A stretch of DNA of 64,000 bases from Falsirhodobacter deserti. Lineage in GTDB: Bacteria; Pseudomonadota; Alphaproteobacteria; Rhodobacterales; Rhodobacteraceae. The notes below the pieces were generated by a model. The model was given only the letters and a program-made list of their open reading frames with translations. It was not told where the DNA came from and ran no database searches. The stretch covers positions 1,463,811 through 1,527,810 of the forward strand of contig NZ_ML137218.1 in the NCBI RefSeq assembly GCF_004015795.1. Reading direction: 5' to 3'. The position numbers and the translations under genes were made by a program. Numbering within the stretch: the first letter of the stretch is position 1; the number at the start of each line of letters is the position of its first letter. Shown piece by piece: positions 19,653-27,962 of this stretch.

Positions 19653-20074
19653 CCGCTTCGTCCCATCCCGATACCTTTGGTGGTGACGCTTCAGGGATGA
19701 TGTTCCTTCGAAGCGCCACCCTATGCGCTCGCATGCGAATATCCGTGATTGGGGCGACATCCGATGTGCCATGATGTATGGCTGGCGGGCGTCCCGAAGA
19801 ACGGCAAGCCGAAAGGTCCCGCACCATGATACCCGAGTTCAAGATCATCTCCTTCTCCGACACGGCCCTCGTCCACTTCGCCGCCGTGCAGATGGTTGCC
19901 GACGAGCGCCGAGAGCTCGCGATCCACGAGGAGGACGGGCAGGTCGTATTCACGCTCGCCAACATGGGCCACGACGACCGCCCCGAGCAGGCGGGCTTCA
20001 CGGACCAGGAGTTCGACACGCTCAACGAGGCCTACGAGCACCTGGCGCTCCTTCTGGGCAAGGACACCTGAGCC
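19653..20074 (+). repeat. duplicated module, copy 1 (leader plus 81-aa gene)
   Basis: This stretch recurs at 29036-29498. The shared leader has CCTTTGGTGGTGACGCTTCA and a GC-rich hairpin, then the ribosome binding site and the 81-aa gene with one amino-acid change. Copy 2 carries about 45 extra bases in the leader. Copy 1 follows IS21 directly. Confidence 0.85.
19826..20071 (+). CDS. hypothetical 81-aa protein, copy 1 of 2
   Basis: A small acidic protein (MIPEFKIISFSDTALVHFAAV... GKDT). GAAAGG lies eight bases before the ATG at 19826; a Met 16 codons earlier is less likely. It has no signal peptide or membrane segment. Copy 2 at 29250 differs only at residue 4 (Glu here, Lys there), so the duplication is recent or the sequence is under strong selection. 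I do not recognise the family. It lies between two palindromic repeats. Confidence 0.75.
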   Translation: MIPEFKIISFSDTALVHFAAVQMVADERRELAIHEEDGQVVFTLANMGHDDRPEQAGFTDQEFDTLNEAYEHLALLLGKDT

Positions 20075-20230
20075 ACGGAAGCGCCGCCCTCTACACGCCT
20101 TCGAGCGGGAGCCAAAACCTGACGAGCGGAACTCCTCCCATCGTGAGGATCCGATCGCGTGCTGATCGACACGCATATCATGGGCAGATTGCGCGAAGCT
20201 CCGGTTCGGCAGACACCCACTTCCTGACGC

Positions 20231-20319
20231 TGAAGGTCTGCTTCGTCCCATCCTCGACTGCACGACCGGCGCTAGGCAGTCGTGCAGCACCGACACTCGG
20301 AGCCCAGAGCGGTCATTGA
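20231..20319. repeat. island palindrome, copy after 81-aa gene 1
   Basis: An imperfect palindrome of about 90 bases. The left arm is AGGTCTGCTTCGTCCCATCC; a perfect 9-bp inner stem (CTGCACGAC at 20258-20266, GTCGTGCAG at 20279-20287) encloses 12 bases; the right arm is GAGCCCAGAGCGGTCATTG. It is nearly identical to 21150-21236 and separates the 81-aa gene from the hydrolase gene. Confidence 0.8.
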
Positions 20320-20367
20320 CCTGACCCTTCCCGCCGCCCATACCGCATGGAAACGAAAGGAGAACCC

Positions 20368-21141
20368 ATGCGCCGTGGCAGCTTCGAGCACGACGACCTC
20401 ATCTTCTCGTTCCTCGACGGCGGCGGCGACGGAAAGCCGCTGCTTGCCTTGCATGGACACTGGATGGGCGCGTCCGATTTCGAGGATCTTGCGGCTGACC
20501 TCGCGCCAGCTTGGAGGGTGGTGGCCCTAGATCAGCGCGGCTTCGGTGAAAGCGATCATACGGATCGGCATGCGTTGCCAGCCTACATCAGCGATGCCGT
20601 AGCTCTTCTGGATCACCTTGGCATCATCGATCCGGTGCCCGTGATTGGTCATTCCTTTGGCGGCATCGTCGCTTACCATATGGCCGCGCAGCACCCCGAA
20701 CGTGTCGAGTGCATGGTCATCGAGGACATCGGTGTTGAGATCGCCGATGACTCCGCACCCTTCGTCGCGCCTTGGGCGGGCATCTATAGGCGGCGCGAGG
20801 AGCTGGAGGCCAAGCTGGGCCCGCGCCTTGCCCCCTACCTGCAACGGTCCATCGAACGACGCCCCGAAGGGTGGCAGCTCAACTTCGACCCGGATGAGTT
20901 CCTGCGCTCAGAGCAGGCTACGAATGGCGATCATTGGGGCGTTTGGCTCGCCAGTGAATGTCCCGCACTAGTCGTCGGGGGCCGGGCAAGCCGGGTTTGC
21001 AATGCCGAGCACCTGAAGGCGATGGCCGACCGGCGAAAGGACACGATGCTTGTCATGCTGGACGCAGGACACTCGGTCCATGTGGATGCGCGAAAGGATT
21101 TTGGGGTGTTGTGCCAGCAGTTCTTGGAACGCGGGGCATAG
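20368..21141 (+). CDS. alpha/beta hydrolase
   Basis: A 257-residue soluble alpha/beta-hydrolase. The oxyanion region LALHGHWMG, the strand-loop VVALDQRGFGESD and the nucleophile elbow GHSFGG (serine near residue 94) are followed by the catalytic histidine in DAGHSVHVD near the end. The start at 20368 has AAAGGAG five bases upstream; the ATG 21 bases earlier has none. The substrate is unknown. It is a lone gene bounded on both sides by near-identical palindromes, like a cassette. Confidence 0.88.
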   Translation: MRRGSFEHDDLIFSFLDGGGDGKPLLALHGHWMGASDFEDLAADLAPAWRVVALDQRGFGESDHTDRHALPAYISDAVALLDHLGIIDPVPVIGHSFGGIVAYHMAAQHPERVECMVIEDIGVEIADDSAPFVAPWAGIYRRREELEAKLGPRLAPYLQRSIERRPEGWQLNFDPDEFLRSEQATNGDHWGVWLASECPALVVGGRASRVCNAEHLKAMADRRKDTMLVMLDAGHSVHVDARKDFGVLCQQFLERGA

Positions 21142-21149
21142 CAGTAGGC

Positions 21150-21236
21150 GAACGGCAGCTTCGTCCCATCCTCGACTGCACGACCGGCGCTAGGCAGTCG
21201 TGCAGCACCGAAACTCGGAGCCCTTAGCAGTCCTTC
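21150..21236. repeat. island palindrome, copy after alpha/beta hydrolase
   Basis: Near-identical to 20231-20319: the left arm is GAACGGCAGCTTCGTCCCAT, the inner stem CTGCACGAC (21176-21184) pairs with GTCGTGCAG (21197-21205), and the right arm is GAGCCCTTAGCAGTCCTTCG. The right arm contains the last codons and stop of the reverse-strand acetyltransferase gene, so the repeat forms a shared 3' boundary of two convergent genes. Confidence 0.8.
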
Positions 21237-21694
21237 GTCATCCGGTAGGATGAGAGGCTTAGACCTCCCCTAGTTCTCCACGGTGTCTGGCATTCGATCA
21301 CGTATCCAGCGGCCTGATAAAAAGGCACAGCGGAAGCCGCCGCATCAAGGATGATCTTCTTGACCCCGCTTTGGCGCATGCGTCCTTCAGCCGTCGAAAG
21401 CAATTTGCTCGCCACGCGTTGGCGCGACCATTGTGGATGGACGAAAAGCCCTGCGATCTCGTTATCCATGTAAGAGCAAAAGGCGGCGAGGGTATCCGCG
21501 CAGATGGCGGCGACAAACGTCTCGCCGGCGTCCATGGAGTTTACATAGCCGCTTGAGGTAAGGCCAAACGCCCAACTCTCGCACTCGCCCTCCGTGTAGG
21601 CTTCGCGTCCAAGTGTTCCGATCGCGGCTTGATGCACAGCCAGAAGTGCATCTGCATCGTCGTGTGTCGCGTCTCTGATGATAACGGTGCTCAT
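21224..21694 (-). CDS. GNAT-family N-acetyltransferase
   Basis: A 156-residue acetyl-CoA-dependent acetyltransferase. The N-terminal IIRDATHDDADALLAVHQAA, the core strand EIAGLFVHPQWSRQRVASKLL (acetyl-CoA loop RQRVAS) and the C-terminal AVPFYQAAGYVIE follow GNAT motifs. The substrate is unknown. Its ATG overlaps the stop of a reverse-strand frame that ends at 21691, so an upstream partner gene once existed and was cut off by the IS110 element. Its own stop lies in a palindrome arm. Confidence 0.85.
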   Translation of the reverse strand: MSTVIIRDATHDDADALLAVHQAAIGTLGREAYTEGECESWAFGLTSSGYVNSMDAGETFVAAICADTLAAFCSYMDNEIAGLFVHPQWSRQRVASKLLSTAEGRMRQSGVKKIILDAAASAVPFYQAAGYVIECQTPWRTRGGLSLSSYRMTKDC

Positions 21695-21755
21695 TCGAGT
21701 AGCTTAACAAGCTCGGCGAGTTCGGCAATCCGGCGCACGAACGTCCGGTAATGGG
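21691..21755 (-). pseudogene. 3' stub of a gene cut by the IS110 element
   Basis: On the reverse strand the frame just outside the IS ends HYRTFVRRIAELAELVKLLE and a stop, whose TGA overlaps the acetyltransferase ATG (ATGA). Such overlap implies a real two-gene unit. Only about twenty codons remain before the IS inverted repeat at 21756, so the family cannot be named. Confidence 0.45.
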
Positions 21756-21825
21756 ATGTGCCGGCTGCTCCCCCCAGCGTTGTGTTATCCTGAACGGGAT
21801 CACCGCATCGAAAGGAGTAGTAGCC

Positions 21826-22899
21826 ATGCGCGTGAAGAAAGCGGGACATCTTGAAGACTTGGCCGTAGTCGGCATCGACATCGGCAAGGACACATTTCAC
21901 CTGGTCGGTTTTGACTGCGGCGGTCAGCTGGTCTTGCGCCAGCAGATCAGGCGGCAGGCGCTGCCCGCCGTCTTCGACGGCCTGCCACGTTGCATCGTTG
22001 GCATGGAGGCCTGCCTCAGCGCCCACGTCGTCAGCCGAACGTTGCGGGCGATGGGCTTCGAGCCGCGGATCATCCCGGCGATCTACGTGAAGCCGTTCAA
22101 CAAGGGCCAGAAGAACGATTACAACGACGCGGAGGCCATCGCCGAAGCGGCGCTGCGCCCGAACCTGCGGACGGTATCAGAGAAGAGCCAAGACCAGCTT
22201 GATCTTCAAGCGCTGCATCGCGTTCGGGCCCGCCTCGTGTCCCGCCGCACCGCGACCATAAACCAGATACGCGCCTTCCTGATCGAGCAGGGTATCACTG
22301 TTCGTCCCGGTCTGCGGGCGCTGGACAACTCGTTCGACAACATCCTCGAACAGCGTCACCACGAGATATCTCCAAGGATGCGTGCCATCCTGATAGGGCT
22401 GCGCGATGACTGGCGCTGGCTGGACGGGCGGATCGAGGGGGTCTCGGCCGAGATCGTGGAGGTCAGCAAAGCCGAGGAGAACTGCGCCAATGTCATGACG
22501 ATCCCCGGCATCGGCCCGATGATCTCGACAGCACTGGTTGCCGCGATTGGAAAGGGCGAAGCTTTCGACCGCGGCCGCGACTTCGCCGCTTGGGTCGGGC
22601 TGGTGCCCCGTCAGTTCAGCACCGGCGGGCGCACGGTCCTTGGCCGGATCACCAAGCGAGGTAGTCGATACCTCCGGATGCTGTTTGTTCAGGCCGCCAA
22701 GGTCATCATGATGCGCCCACACCGATGGCCTGTGTTCAGCTTCGGCGCCTGGCTGACCGACGCCGCCGCGCGCTTACCCCACAACAAGGCCGCCATCGCA
22801 CTGGCCAACAAGTTGGCCCGCACCGCATGGAGCATCCTGAGGCACGGCACCCGCTTTGATGTCATAGAAGATAGAGACATGGCCGCGGAAGCGATCTGA
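21826..22899 (+). CDS. IS110-family transposase (DEDD)
   Basis: A 357-residue recombinase. The N-terminal RuvC-like DEDD domain begins VVGIDIGKDTFHLVGFD, and NDYNDAEAIAEAALRP holds later acidic residues. The C-terminal Tnp domain has TIPGIGPMISTALVAAIG, FAAWVGLVPRQFSTGGR and ITKRGSRYLRML, including the catalytic serine region. AAAGGAG lies before the ATG at 21826. The full length without stops suggests it may be active. Confidence 0.93.
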   Translation: MRVKKAGHLEDLAVVGIDIGKDTFHLVGFDCGGQLVLRQQIRRQALPAVFDGLPRCIVGMEACLSAHVVSRTLRAMGFEPRIIPAIYVKPFNKGQKNDYNDAEAIAEAALRPNLRTVSEKSQDQLDLQALHRVRARLVSRRTATINQIRAFLIEQGITVRPGLRALDNSFDNILEQRHHEISPRMRAILIGLRDDWRWLDGRIEGVSAEIVEVSKAEENCANVMTIPGIGPMISTALVAAIGKGEAFDRGRDFAAWVGLVPRQFSTGGRTVLGRITKRGSRYLRMLFVQAAKVIMMRPHRWPVFSFGAWLTDAAARLPHNKAAIALANKLARTAWSILRHGTRFDVIEDRDMAAEAI

Positions 22900-23122
22900 T
22901 CGCACCCCCGGCCTTCACGGAGTTCGCAGGAGAGAGAACAGCATGGAACGGAGAACATACGCCCCCAGAGTCTGATGGGACAATGGGTCATGACCGACCT
23001 GTCCGCTATGTAGACCACGGCGCGTCCGCAACCCCAGAATGGCCACGGCCCGCGAGCCGAGACACAGGCCGCATACATATGAGCGACTTCCGCAAACCAC
23101 GCTGAAAATCTCGATTGCGAAC
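22900..23122 (+). ncRNA. candidate bridge-RNA region of the IS110/IS1111 element
   Basis: About 220 noncoding bases between the transposase stop and the right inverted repeat. In the IS1111 group the long noncoding end lies downstream and encodes a bridge RNA that pairs with donor and target. The position fits; no loops or guides were identified by eye, so this is an inference from element layout. Confidence 0.35.
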
Positions 23123-23136
23123 AGCAGCCGGCACAT

Positions 23137-23220
23137 ACAATTGTCCCATCCTCGACTGCACGACTAGCGCTCGACGCAGCCGGCGCAGCACCCGCATTCA
23201 GACTCGGGGCCGACATTGCG
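23137..23220. repeat. island palindrome, diverged copy at the right edge of the IS110 element
   Basis: The motif TTGTCCCATCCTCGACTGCA (23141-23160) matches the cores at 20231 and 21150, followed by a diverged second arm ending GGGGCCGACATTG. The left arm is cut by the IS110 insertion. It precedes the DMT transporter gene. Confidence 0.65.
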
Positions 23221-23268
23221 CCTTATGGGATGTTCTCATAAGGTTCCGGTGATCAGCACGGAGATTGC

Positions 23269-24174
23269 ATGTCGGCGTCAGCGAGCACCACGTCTGGAGA
23301 CCGCCTTCCACTCGCTGTCTCCTCGATCATCCTGACTGTTCTGGCGTTGTCTCTCGGGGATGCCCTCATAAAGATGACCAGCGGCAGCTTTGTCATCTGG
23401 CAAATCTTTGTCCTCCGATCACTGATCTTGCTTCCGATCCTTGGGTGCCTTGCGTTCTCATTGGGGAGCCTTCGTGTGCCTGCGGCTATAGGTTGGGTCA
23501 CACTGCGAAGCCTGATGCTTATAGCCATGTGGGTGTCCTATTACCTTTCCCTGCCGAAGCTTTCCCTCCCGGCGGCGGCAGCGGCCTATTACACGCTTCC
23601 GATCTTCATCATCCTGTTCTCGGCCATTTTCATTGGCGATCGTATCTCGAAGACCGGATGGTTCGCCGTTGTCCTCGGTTTCCTGGGCGTTCTGCTGATC
23701 CTTCGACCGAAAGCAGATGATTTTAACGCCTATGCTCTCCTGCCGCTGATTTCCGCCATGCTGTATGCCGGGGCCATGATCGTGACGCGAACCCGGTGCC
23801 GCGATGAACATCCGTTAAGCTTATCTTTGGCTCTGAACATCGGCTTCATCATCGTCGGAGGCGTTGCTGCTGGGATCATACTTCTCCTGCCGATGGAGCT
23901 GAGGCAGGGCTTTTTGCTGTCGCCTTGGACGCCGATGGGGCAAGCCGAGTGGATCTCGATGGGGCTTCTGGCCGCCGCCATCCTGATTGGCAGCGTCGGC
24001 GCGGCCATTGCTTATCAGAACGGCCCACCTGCGGTGATCGGCGCTTTCGACTTCGCTTACGTCGGTTTTGCTGTCATTTGGGGTATCGTGTTTTTCAACG
24101 AGGCGCCTGACGTGATTGCGTCCATTGGCATGATCATGATCGTCGGGGCGGGCGTGCTGTCCTTGCGGCAATGA
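23269..24174 (+). CDS. DMT-superfamily (EamA) transporter
   Basis: A 301-residue inner-membrane protein of about ten hydrophobic helices in two EamA repeats. The first is LRSLILLPILG...YYLSLPKLSLPAAAAAYYTLP...FAVVLGFLGVLLILRP, and the second has GSVGAAIAYQNGPPAVIGAFDFAYVGFAVIWGIVFFNE. The substrate is unknown; the family exports metabolites. It is a single gene between two palindromic repeats (23137, 24176), like the hydrolase at 20368. Confidence 0.88.
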   Translation: MSASASTTSGDRLPLAVSSIILTVLALSLGDALIKMTSGSFVIWQIFVLRSLILLPILGCLAFSLGSLRVPAAIGWVTLRSLMLIAMWVSYYLSLPKLSLPAAAAAYYTLPIFIILFSAIFIGDRISKTGWFAVVLGFLGVLLILRPKADDFNAYALLPLISAMLYAGAMIVTRTRCRDEHPLSLSLALNIGFIIVGGVAAGIILLLPMELRQGFLLSPWTPMGQAEWISMGLLAAAILIGSVGAAIAYQNGPPAVIGAFDFAYVGFAVIWGIVFFNEAPDVIASIGMIMIVGAGVLSLRQ

Positions 24175-24175
24175 A

Positions 24176-24260
24176 TGTCGGAAATTTCCTATCCTCGACT
24201 GCACATCCGGCGCCAGGCGCGAACGAGCAGCCTCGACGTTCGGAGCCTGAAGCGAGCTTC
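24176..24260. repeat. island palindrome, diverged copy after DMT transporter
   Basis: It begins GAATGTCGGAAATTTCCTAT, continues CCTCGACTGCACATCCGGCG and ends near TTCGGAGCCTGAAGC, following the order of the 20231 and 21150 copies but with substitutions in the inner stem. It lies just after the DMT stop. Confidence 0.6.
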
Positions 24261-24328
24261 GGTGCCAGCCGCTGGACGGCTGACGCCTGTGCTGGGCGAA
24301 CACGGCCGCCAGGCCGGCACACCCCCTA

Positions 24329-25060
24329 TCAGACCTGTTGCATTCCGCCGTCGACGAACAATTCCACGCCTGTGATGAAGCTCGCCTCGTCGCTGAGAAG
24401 GAAAAGCGCGGCAGAGGCAACTTCACTTGGGCGCGCCATGCGTCCCATTGGGATGGTGGCAACGATGGCTGCGCGAACGTCGTCTGGAACAGCCGCCATC
24501 ATCTCGGTATCCGTAGATGCGGGTGCCAGAACGTTGACGCGGATGCCGCGAGAGACCAGCTCGGCCGTCCAGGTGCGGGCGTAAGCGCGGACAGCCGCCT
24601 TTGTCGCACCATATGTGGCATAGTCGGCAATGCCCGCGCTCCCGGCGACCGATCCCATCAGGACTACGGAGCCGCCTTCACGCATGAGGGGAACCGCTGC
24701 CTGAAGCCCGAACACCAGTCCCTTCACGTTGACGGAGAAAAGACGGTCGAAATGTTCAGGTGTCATTTGGCCCAGTGATGCCGGCTCCGATATGCCTGCG
24801 TTGAGGACCAGCGCGTCTAGGTGCCCCTGCTCTTGCCTGATCGTCTGCACCACCTGCGCCAGATCATTGGCGTTGCTCGCGTCCGCGATGAGGCCGCGCG
24901 CGCCTTGGCCGATGGCCATCGCTGCGTGTTCGACATCCGCAGATCGCCGCCCGGTCAGATACACCTTTGCGCCTTCGGCGGCCAGCCGCTCGGCGATCGA
25001 CCAACCGATCCCCTTTGCGCCACCAACGACCAGCGCGATCTTGTCCGTCATGCGTCCCAT
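24329..25060 (-). CDS. short-chain dehydrogenase/reductase
   Basis: A classical SDR of about 243 residues using NAD(P). The cofactor loop VGGAKGIG (a variant of TGxxxGIG), LNAGIS, the catalytic serine in MGSVAG, YGATK, and a C-terminal SFITGVELFVDGGM are all present. The start at 25060 is favoured by GAGGA upstream; ATGs at 25087 and 25051 are alternatives. It follows the secreted hydrolase by 23 bases on the same strand, and a LysR gene diverges from the pair. Confidence 0.88.
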   Translation of the reverse strand: MGRMTDKIALVVGGAKGIGWSIAERLAAEGAKVYLTGRRSADVEHAAMAIGQGARGLIADASNANDLAQVVQTIRQEQGHLDALVLNAGISEPASLGQMTPEHFDRLFSVNVKGLVFGLQAAVPLMREGGSVVLMGSVAGSAGIADYATYGATKAAVRAYARTWTAELVSRGIRVNVLAPASTDTEMMAAVPDDVRAAIVATIPMGRMARPSEVASAALFLLSDEASFITGVELFVDGGMQQV

Positions 25061-25083
25061 GATCCTGTCCTCATACTGGGGCA

Positions 25084-25848
25084 TCATTCTAACGTCCGGG
25101 CGGCCTGCGCGATCACTTCGGCCACCTCGTCGGGGCTCGTCATCGGCAGCATGTGGCCGTTCTCGATCTCGACGACAGTCGAACCCGCGCGTTTGGCCAT
25201 GCGGCGCTGCAGATCGGTTGCGATGACCCGGTCCTCGGTGGCGATGACGGCCCAGCTCGGTTTGCCGCTCCAGGCCGCAACATCAACCTCATGCGCGAGG
25301 TTTGCCGAGTTGGTCATCGGCTGGGACCTTGCGGCGAAGCGGGCGTCTTCGTCGGAAAGGCCGTTGCCGTTCAGCGCGACGAATGCGTCTTCACGGACCA
25401 GGAAATGCCCATCGTCAAAGATTCTGAGCTTGTCGGCCGTAAACTCCGTCGGCTCCGAGGCCAGCAGCATGTTGGCGCTTTCCCCGGTGTCCGGCTGGAA
25501 CGATGCGACATAAACGAGGCCCTTCACGTTCGGGTCGCCACCGGCTTCGGTGATTATCACACCGCCATAGGAATGACTGACAAGCAGCATCGGGCCATCT
25601 TGAGCGTTAAGGTTTCTCTGAACCGCCGCGACATCATCCTCGACGGATGTCATCGGCATTTGAGAGATCGTGACGTTGAAATCTTGTGCGATCAGCCGGT
25701 CGTAGACCTCTCGCCAGGTGCTGCCATCGACGTTCCCCCCGTGAACCAAAACGATGTTCTGAACGTCAGCGGCGGCCACGCCCGGCAGCGCAATCATGGT
25801 GCCGAGTGCTACGCTTCCAGACAGGAAAAGACTGTGGAAATTTATCAT
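25084..25848 (-). CDS. alpha/beta hydrolase with signal peptide
   Basis: A 254-residue secreted hydrolase. The start at 25848 gives a signal peptide (MINFHSLFLSGSVALGTMI... AAA then DVQN); a start further upstream would bury it. The catalytic parts are IVLVHGGNVDGSTW, the nucleophile elbow VSHSYGG near residue 99, and the histidine in NGHMLPM near the end. It resembles small esterase/salicylate-esterase-type proteins. It is probably the first gene of a two-gene unit with the SDR, divergent from the LysR at 25957. Confidence 0.85.
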   Translation of the reverse strand: MINFHSLFLSGSVALGTMIALPGVAAADVQNIVLVHGGNVDGSTWREVYDRLIAQDFNVTISQMPMTSVEDDVAAVQRNLNAQDGPMLLVSHSYGGVIITEAGGDPNVKGLVYVASFQPDTGESANMLLASEPTEFTADKLRIFDDGHFLVREDAFVALNGNGLSDEDARFAARSQPMTNSANLAHEVDVAAWSGKPSWAVIATEDRVIATDLQRRMAKRAGSTVVEIENGHMLPMTSPDEVAEVIAQAARTLE

Positions 25849-25928
25849 TGTCGGTGTCTCTGTCGTTGCTGAATGATACCTGAAAGCGAGATAGCCATGC
25901 CCTCTGTCGATCACTATACTGATTGAAG

Positions 25929-25943
25929 TGATAGCGCTTATCA
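25929..25943. promoter_or_regulatory. candidate LysR operator
   Basis: The sequence TGATAGCGCTTATCA has 5-bp arms TGATA/TATCA around a 5-base centre, 14 bases before the LysR ATG in the divergent intergenic region. LysR sites are usually dyads with T-N11-A spacing; this one is close but has 13 between, so it is only a candidate. Confidence 0.4.
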
Positions 25944-25956
25944 GCGGAGCCTATGA

Positions 25957-26856
25957 ATGGATCGTCGCGATCTTCCCGACCTGCAATTGTTCCAGGTGGT
26001 GGCCGAGGAGGGCAGCTTTACCCGCGCTGCTCTGCGGCTCGGACGCGCGCAGTCGGGGATCAGTCAGGCGATCGCCGCGCTGGAACAGCGCATCGGCCTG
26101 CCCCTGCTGGCGCGGACAACGCGCAATGTGCGTCCGACCGAGGCCGGACAGCGTCTTCTAAACTCGTTGAACCCGGCCCTGCGGCTGATCGAGGATGGGC
26201 TGACCGAGCTAAGGGAGGCGCGCGGCGGCGTGGTCGGCACCCTACGCCTGACGTCAATCGAATACCCGGCAAGGGCGATCATGATCCCCGCGCTGTCGGG
26301 ATTCATGGAGCAATATCCAAACGTGATCGTCGATCTGCGCATCAGCGACCAGCTGACCGACATCGTCGAGGCCGGGTTCGATGCCGGCATCCGGATGGGT
26401 GCGCATCTGGAGCAGGACATGTCGGCAGTGCCCCTCGGTCCCGACCTGCGCGCGGTGGTCATCGGCTCGCCCGACTACTTCGCCCGACGCGGGGTTCCGA
26501 AGCGTCTGGAGGACCTCGCCGACCATGCCTGCCTGAACTATCGACATGCGAGCCACAGCGATCTGTTCCGATGGTCGTTCAGACAAGGCGAACGTCGTAT
26601 CGAGATGGCGGTCAAAGGTCCGCTGATCGCCGACGACGCCCATGTGCTGATCGAGGCCGCACTGGCAGGGCAAGGGCTGATCTACCTGTTCGAGCCCTTC
26701 GTCTCGGAGCATCTGGCGACGGGCCGTCTTCGGACCTGCCTCGAAGAGTTTTGCCCGCTCTGGTCAGGCTATCATCTCTACTACCCTGGCAGGAATCAGA
26801 AATCCGCCGCGCTTGCGGCGCTGGTCGAATACCTCCAGTCCAGAAAGCTGCGATGA
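25957..26856 (+). CDS. LysR-family transcriptional regulator
   Basis: A 299-residue regulator. The N-terminal winged helix (LPDLQLFQVVAEEGSFTRAALRLGRAQSGISQAIAALEQRIG) is followed by a LysR substrate domain of the DNA-binding HTH_1/LysR_substrate type, with DLRISDQLTDIVEAGFDAGIRMG. It diverges from the secreted hydrolase and SDR genes and probably controls them. A purine-rich GCGGAG lies about ten bases before the ATG. The effector is unknown. Confidence 0.9.
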   Translation: MDRRDLPDLQLFQVVAEEGSFTRAALRLGRAQSGISQAIAALEQRIGLPLLARTTRNVRPTEAGQRLLNSLNPALRLIEDGLTELREARGGVVGTLRLTSIEYPARAIMIPALSGFMEQYPNVIVDLRISDQLTDIVEAGFDAGIRMGAHLEQDMSAVPLGPDLRAVVIGSPDYFARRGVPKRLEDLADHACLNYRHASHSDLFRWSFRQGERRIEMAVKGPLIADDAHVLIEAALAGQGLIYLFEPFVSEHLATGRLRTCLEEFCPLWSGYHLYYPGRNQKSAALAALVEYLQSRKLR

Positions 26857-26953
26857 GTGACGCTTATCCGATCATTGGCGCCGACGAATGGCCGCTTCAT
26901 CCCAGCATTGACCAACGAGACGGTCAAGGCAGGCCAGACCTCATGAATAGTGG

Positions 26954-27868
26954 CTATTTCGACTCTGACTGGCGGAATGAAGTGCGGAGCGTGACAGGAC
27001 TCCGCACGTGGTCGATCATGGCGCGCAGCTTGGGCGCGACATTCCGCCGGCTGGGATAGAACAGATAGAACCCTGCAAAAGGCGGCAGGAACGGTTCGAG
27101 AACCGGGATGAGGCTTCCCGTCGCAATATGGGGTGCGAAGCTTTCTTCCATCCCGAAGGTGATGCCACCGCCGGCCAGCGCCGTGCGGATCATGAGCTGC
27201 ATGTCGTTGGTCGTCAGATGGGCGGGAACGGCCACGTCGAAGGCGCGACCGTTCTCCTCGAATTCCCACCGGTAGGGCGCGCGGCCCGGCGCAGGGCGCC
27301 AGCCGATGCAGCGATGCGCCGTCAGCTCGCGCGGATGGGTGGGGGTGCCGTGGGCGGCAAGGTATCCAGGTGCGGCAACGGCGATCTGGCGCTGCTCGCC
27401 GGTCAATGGCACGGCGATCATGTCCTGCGCGATCACCTCGCCAAGACGCACGCCTGCGTCGAACCCCTCCGCCACGATGTCGAACTCGGCATCGGCCACG
27501 GTAACGTCCAGAGTGATGTTGGGATATGCTTGGATGAAGCTGGCGACCAGCGGGCCGGACAGGAACCGCTCTGCGATGGAGGTGACGGCGATGCGCAGCG
27601 TTCCGCGTGGTGTGTCGGTCGCCAGATCTTCGAGCGCCGCACCGATTTCCGCAAAGGGATTGGCGATGGCCGCATGCAACCCCGCCCCCGCCTCGGTCAG
27701 ACTGACGCTGCGGGTGGTGCGGTGGACAAGGGCGAGGCCGCGCTGATCCTCTAGCCGGCGGATGCCCTGGCTGATGGCGGAGCGTGTTACGCCCAGTCGT
27801 TCGGCGGCGGCAGTGAAGTTGCCCGCCTCGGCCACAGCAAGGAAGATGCGCAGGAGGTTCAAATCCAT
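26954..27868 (-). CDS. LysR-family transcriptional regulator
   Basis: A 304-residue regulator with the same architecture as its neighbour at 25957: HTH MDLNLLRIFLAVAEAGNFTAAAERLGVTRSAISQGIRRLE, then DVTVADAEFDIVAEGFDAGVRLGEVIAQDM and a C-terminal FYLFYPSRRNVAPKLRAMIDH. It is convergent with the other LysR gene and diverges from the SDR at 27963, which it probably regulates. The two LysR proteins look like paralogues. Confidence 0.9.
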   Translation of the reverse strand: MDLNLLRIFLAVAEAGNFTAAAERLGVTRSAISQGIRRLEDQRGLALVHRTTRSVSLTEAGAGLHAAIANPFAEIGAALEDLATDTPRGTLRIAVTSIAERFLSGPLVASFIQAYPNITLDVTVADAEFDIVAEGFDAGVRLGEVIAQDMIAVPLTGEQRQIAVAAPGYLAAHGTPTHPRELTAHRCIGWRPAPGRAPYRWEFEENGRAFDVAVPAHLTTNDMQLMIRTALAGGGITFGMEESFAPHIATGSLIPVLEPFLPPFAGFYLFYPSRRNVAPKLRAMIDHVRSPVTLRTSFRQSESK

Positions 27869-27962
27869 TGGTTAGCCTGGCTGGACAGTTTGTTGATCAC
27901 TGGGCGGATACCGCGCTCAAGTGCTCGCGTCTACCTTCGCCTCATCAACAAAGGAGACGAAG

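Larger units (their letters stand above)
21756..23136 (+). mobile_element. IS110-family (IS1111-like) insertion sequence
   Basis: A transposase gene flanked by a 14-bp perfect inverted repeat, ATGTGCCGGCTGCT at 21756-21769 and AGCAGCCGGCACAT at 23123-23136. The noncoding part is short upstream (about 55 bases) and long downstream (about 220 bases), as in the IS1111 group with subterminal repeats. True ends lie a few bases outside the repeats. The right flank is an island palindrome, a typical kind of target for this group. Confidence 0.78.

Noticed and set aside
20231-24260. Palindromes as true integron attC sites
   Set aside because: I found no GTTRRRY/RYYYAAC core pairs at the expected ends and no integron integrase in the window; cassette-like layout alone is not enough.
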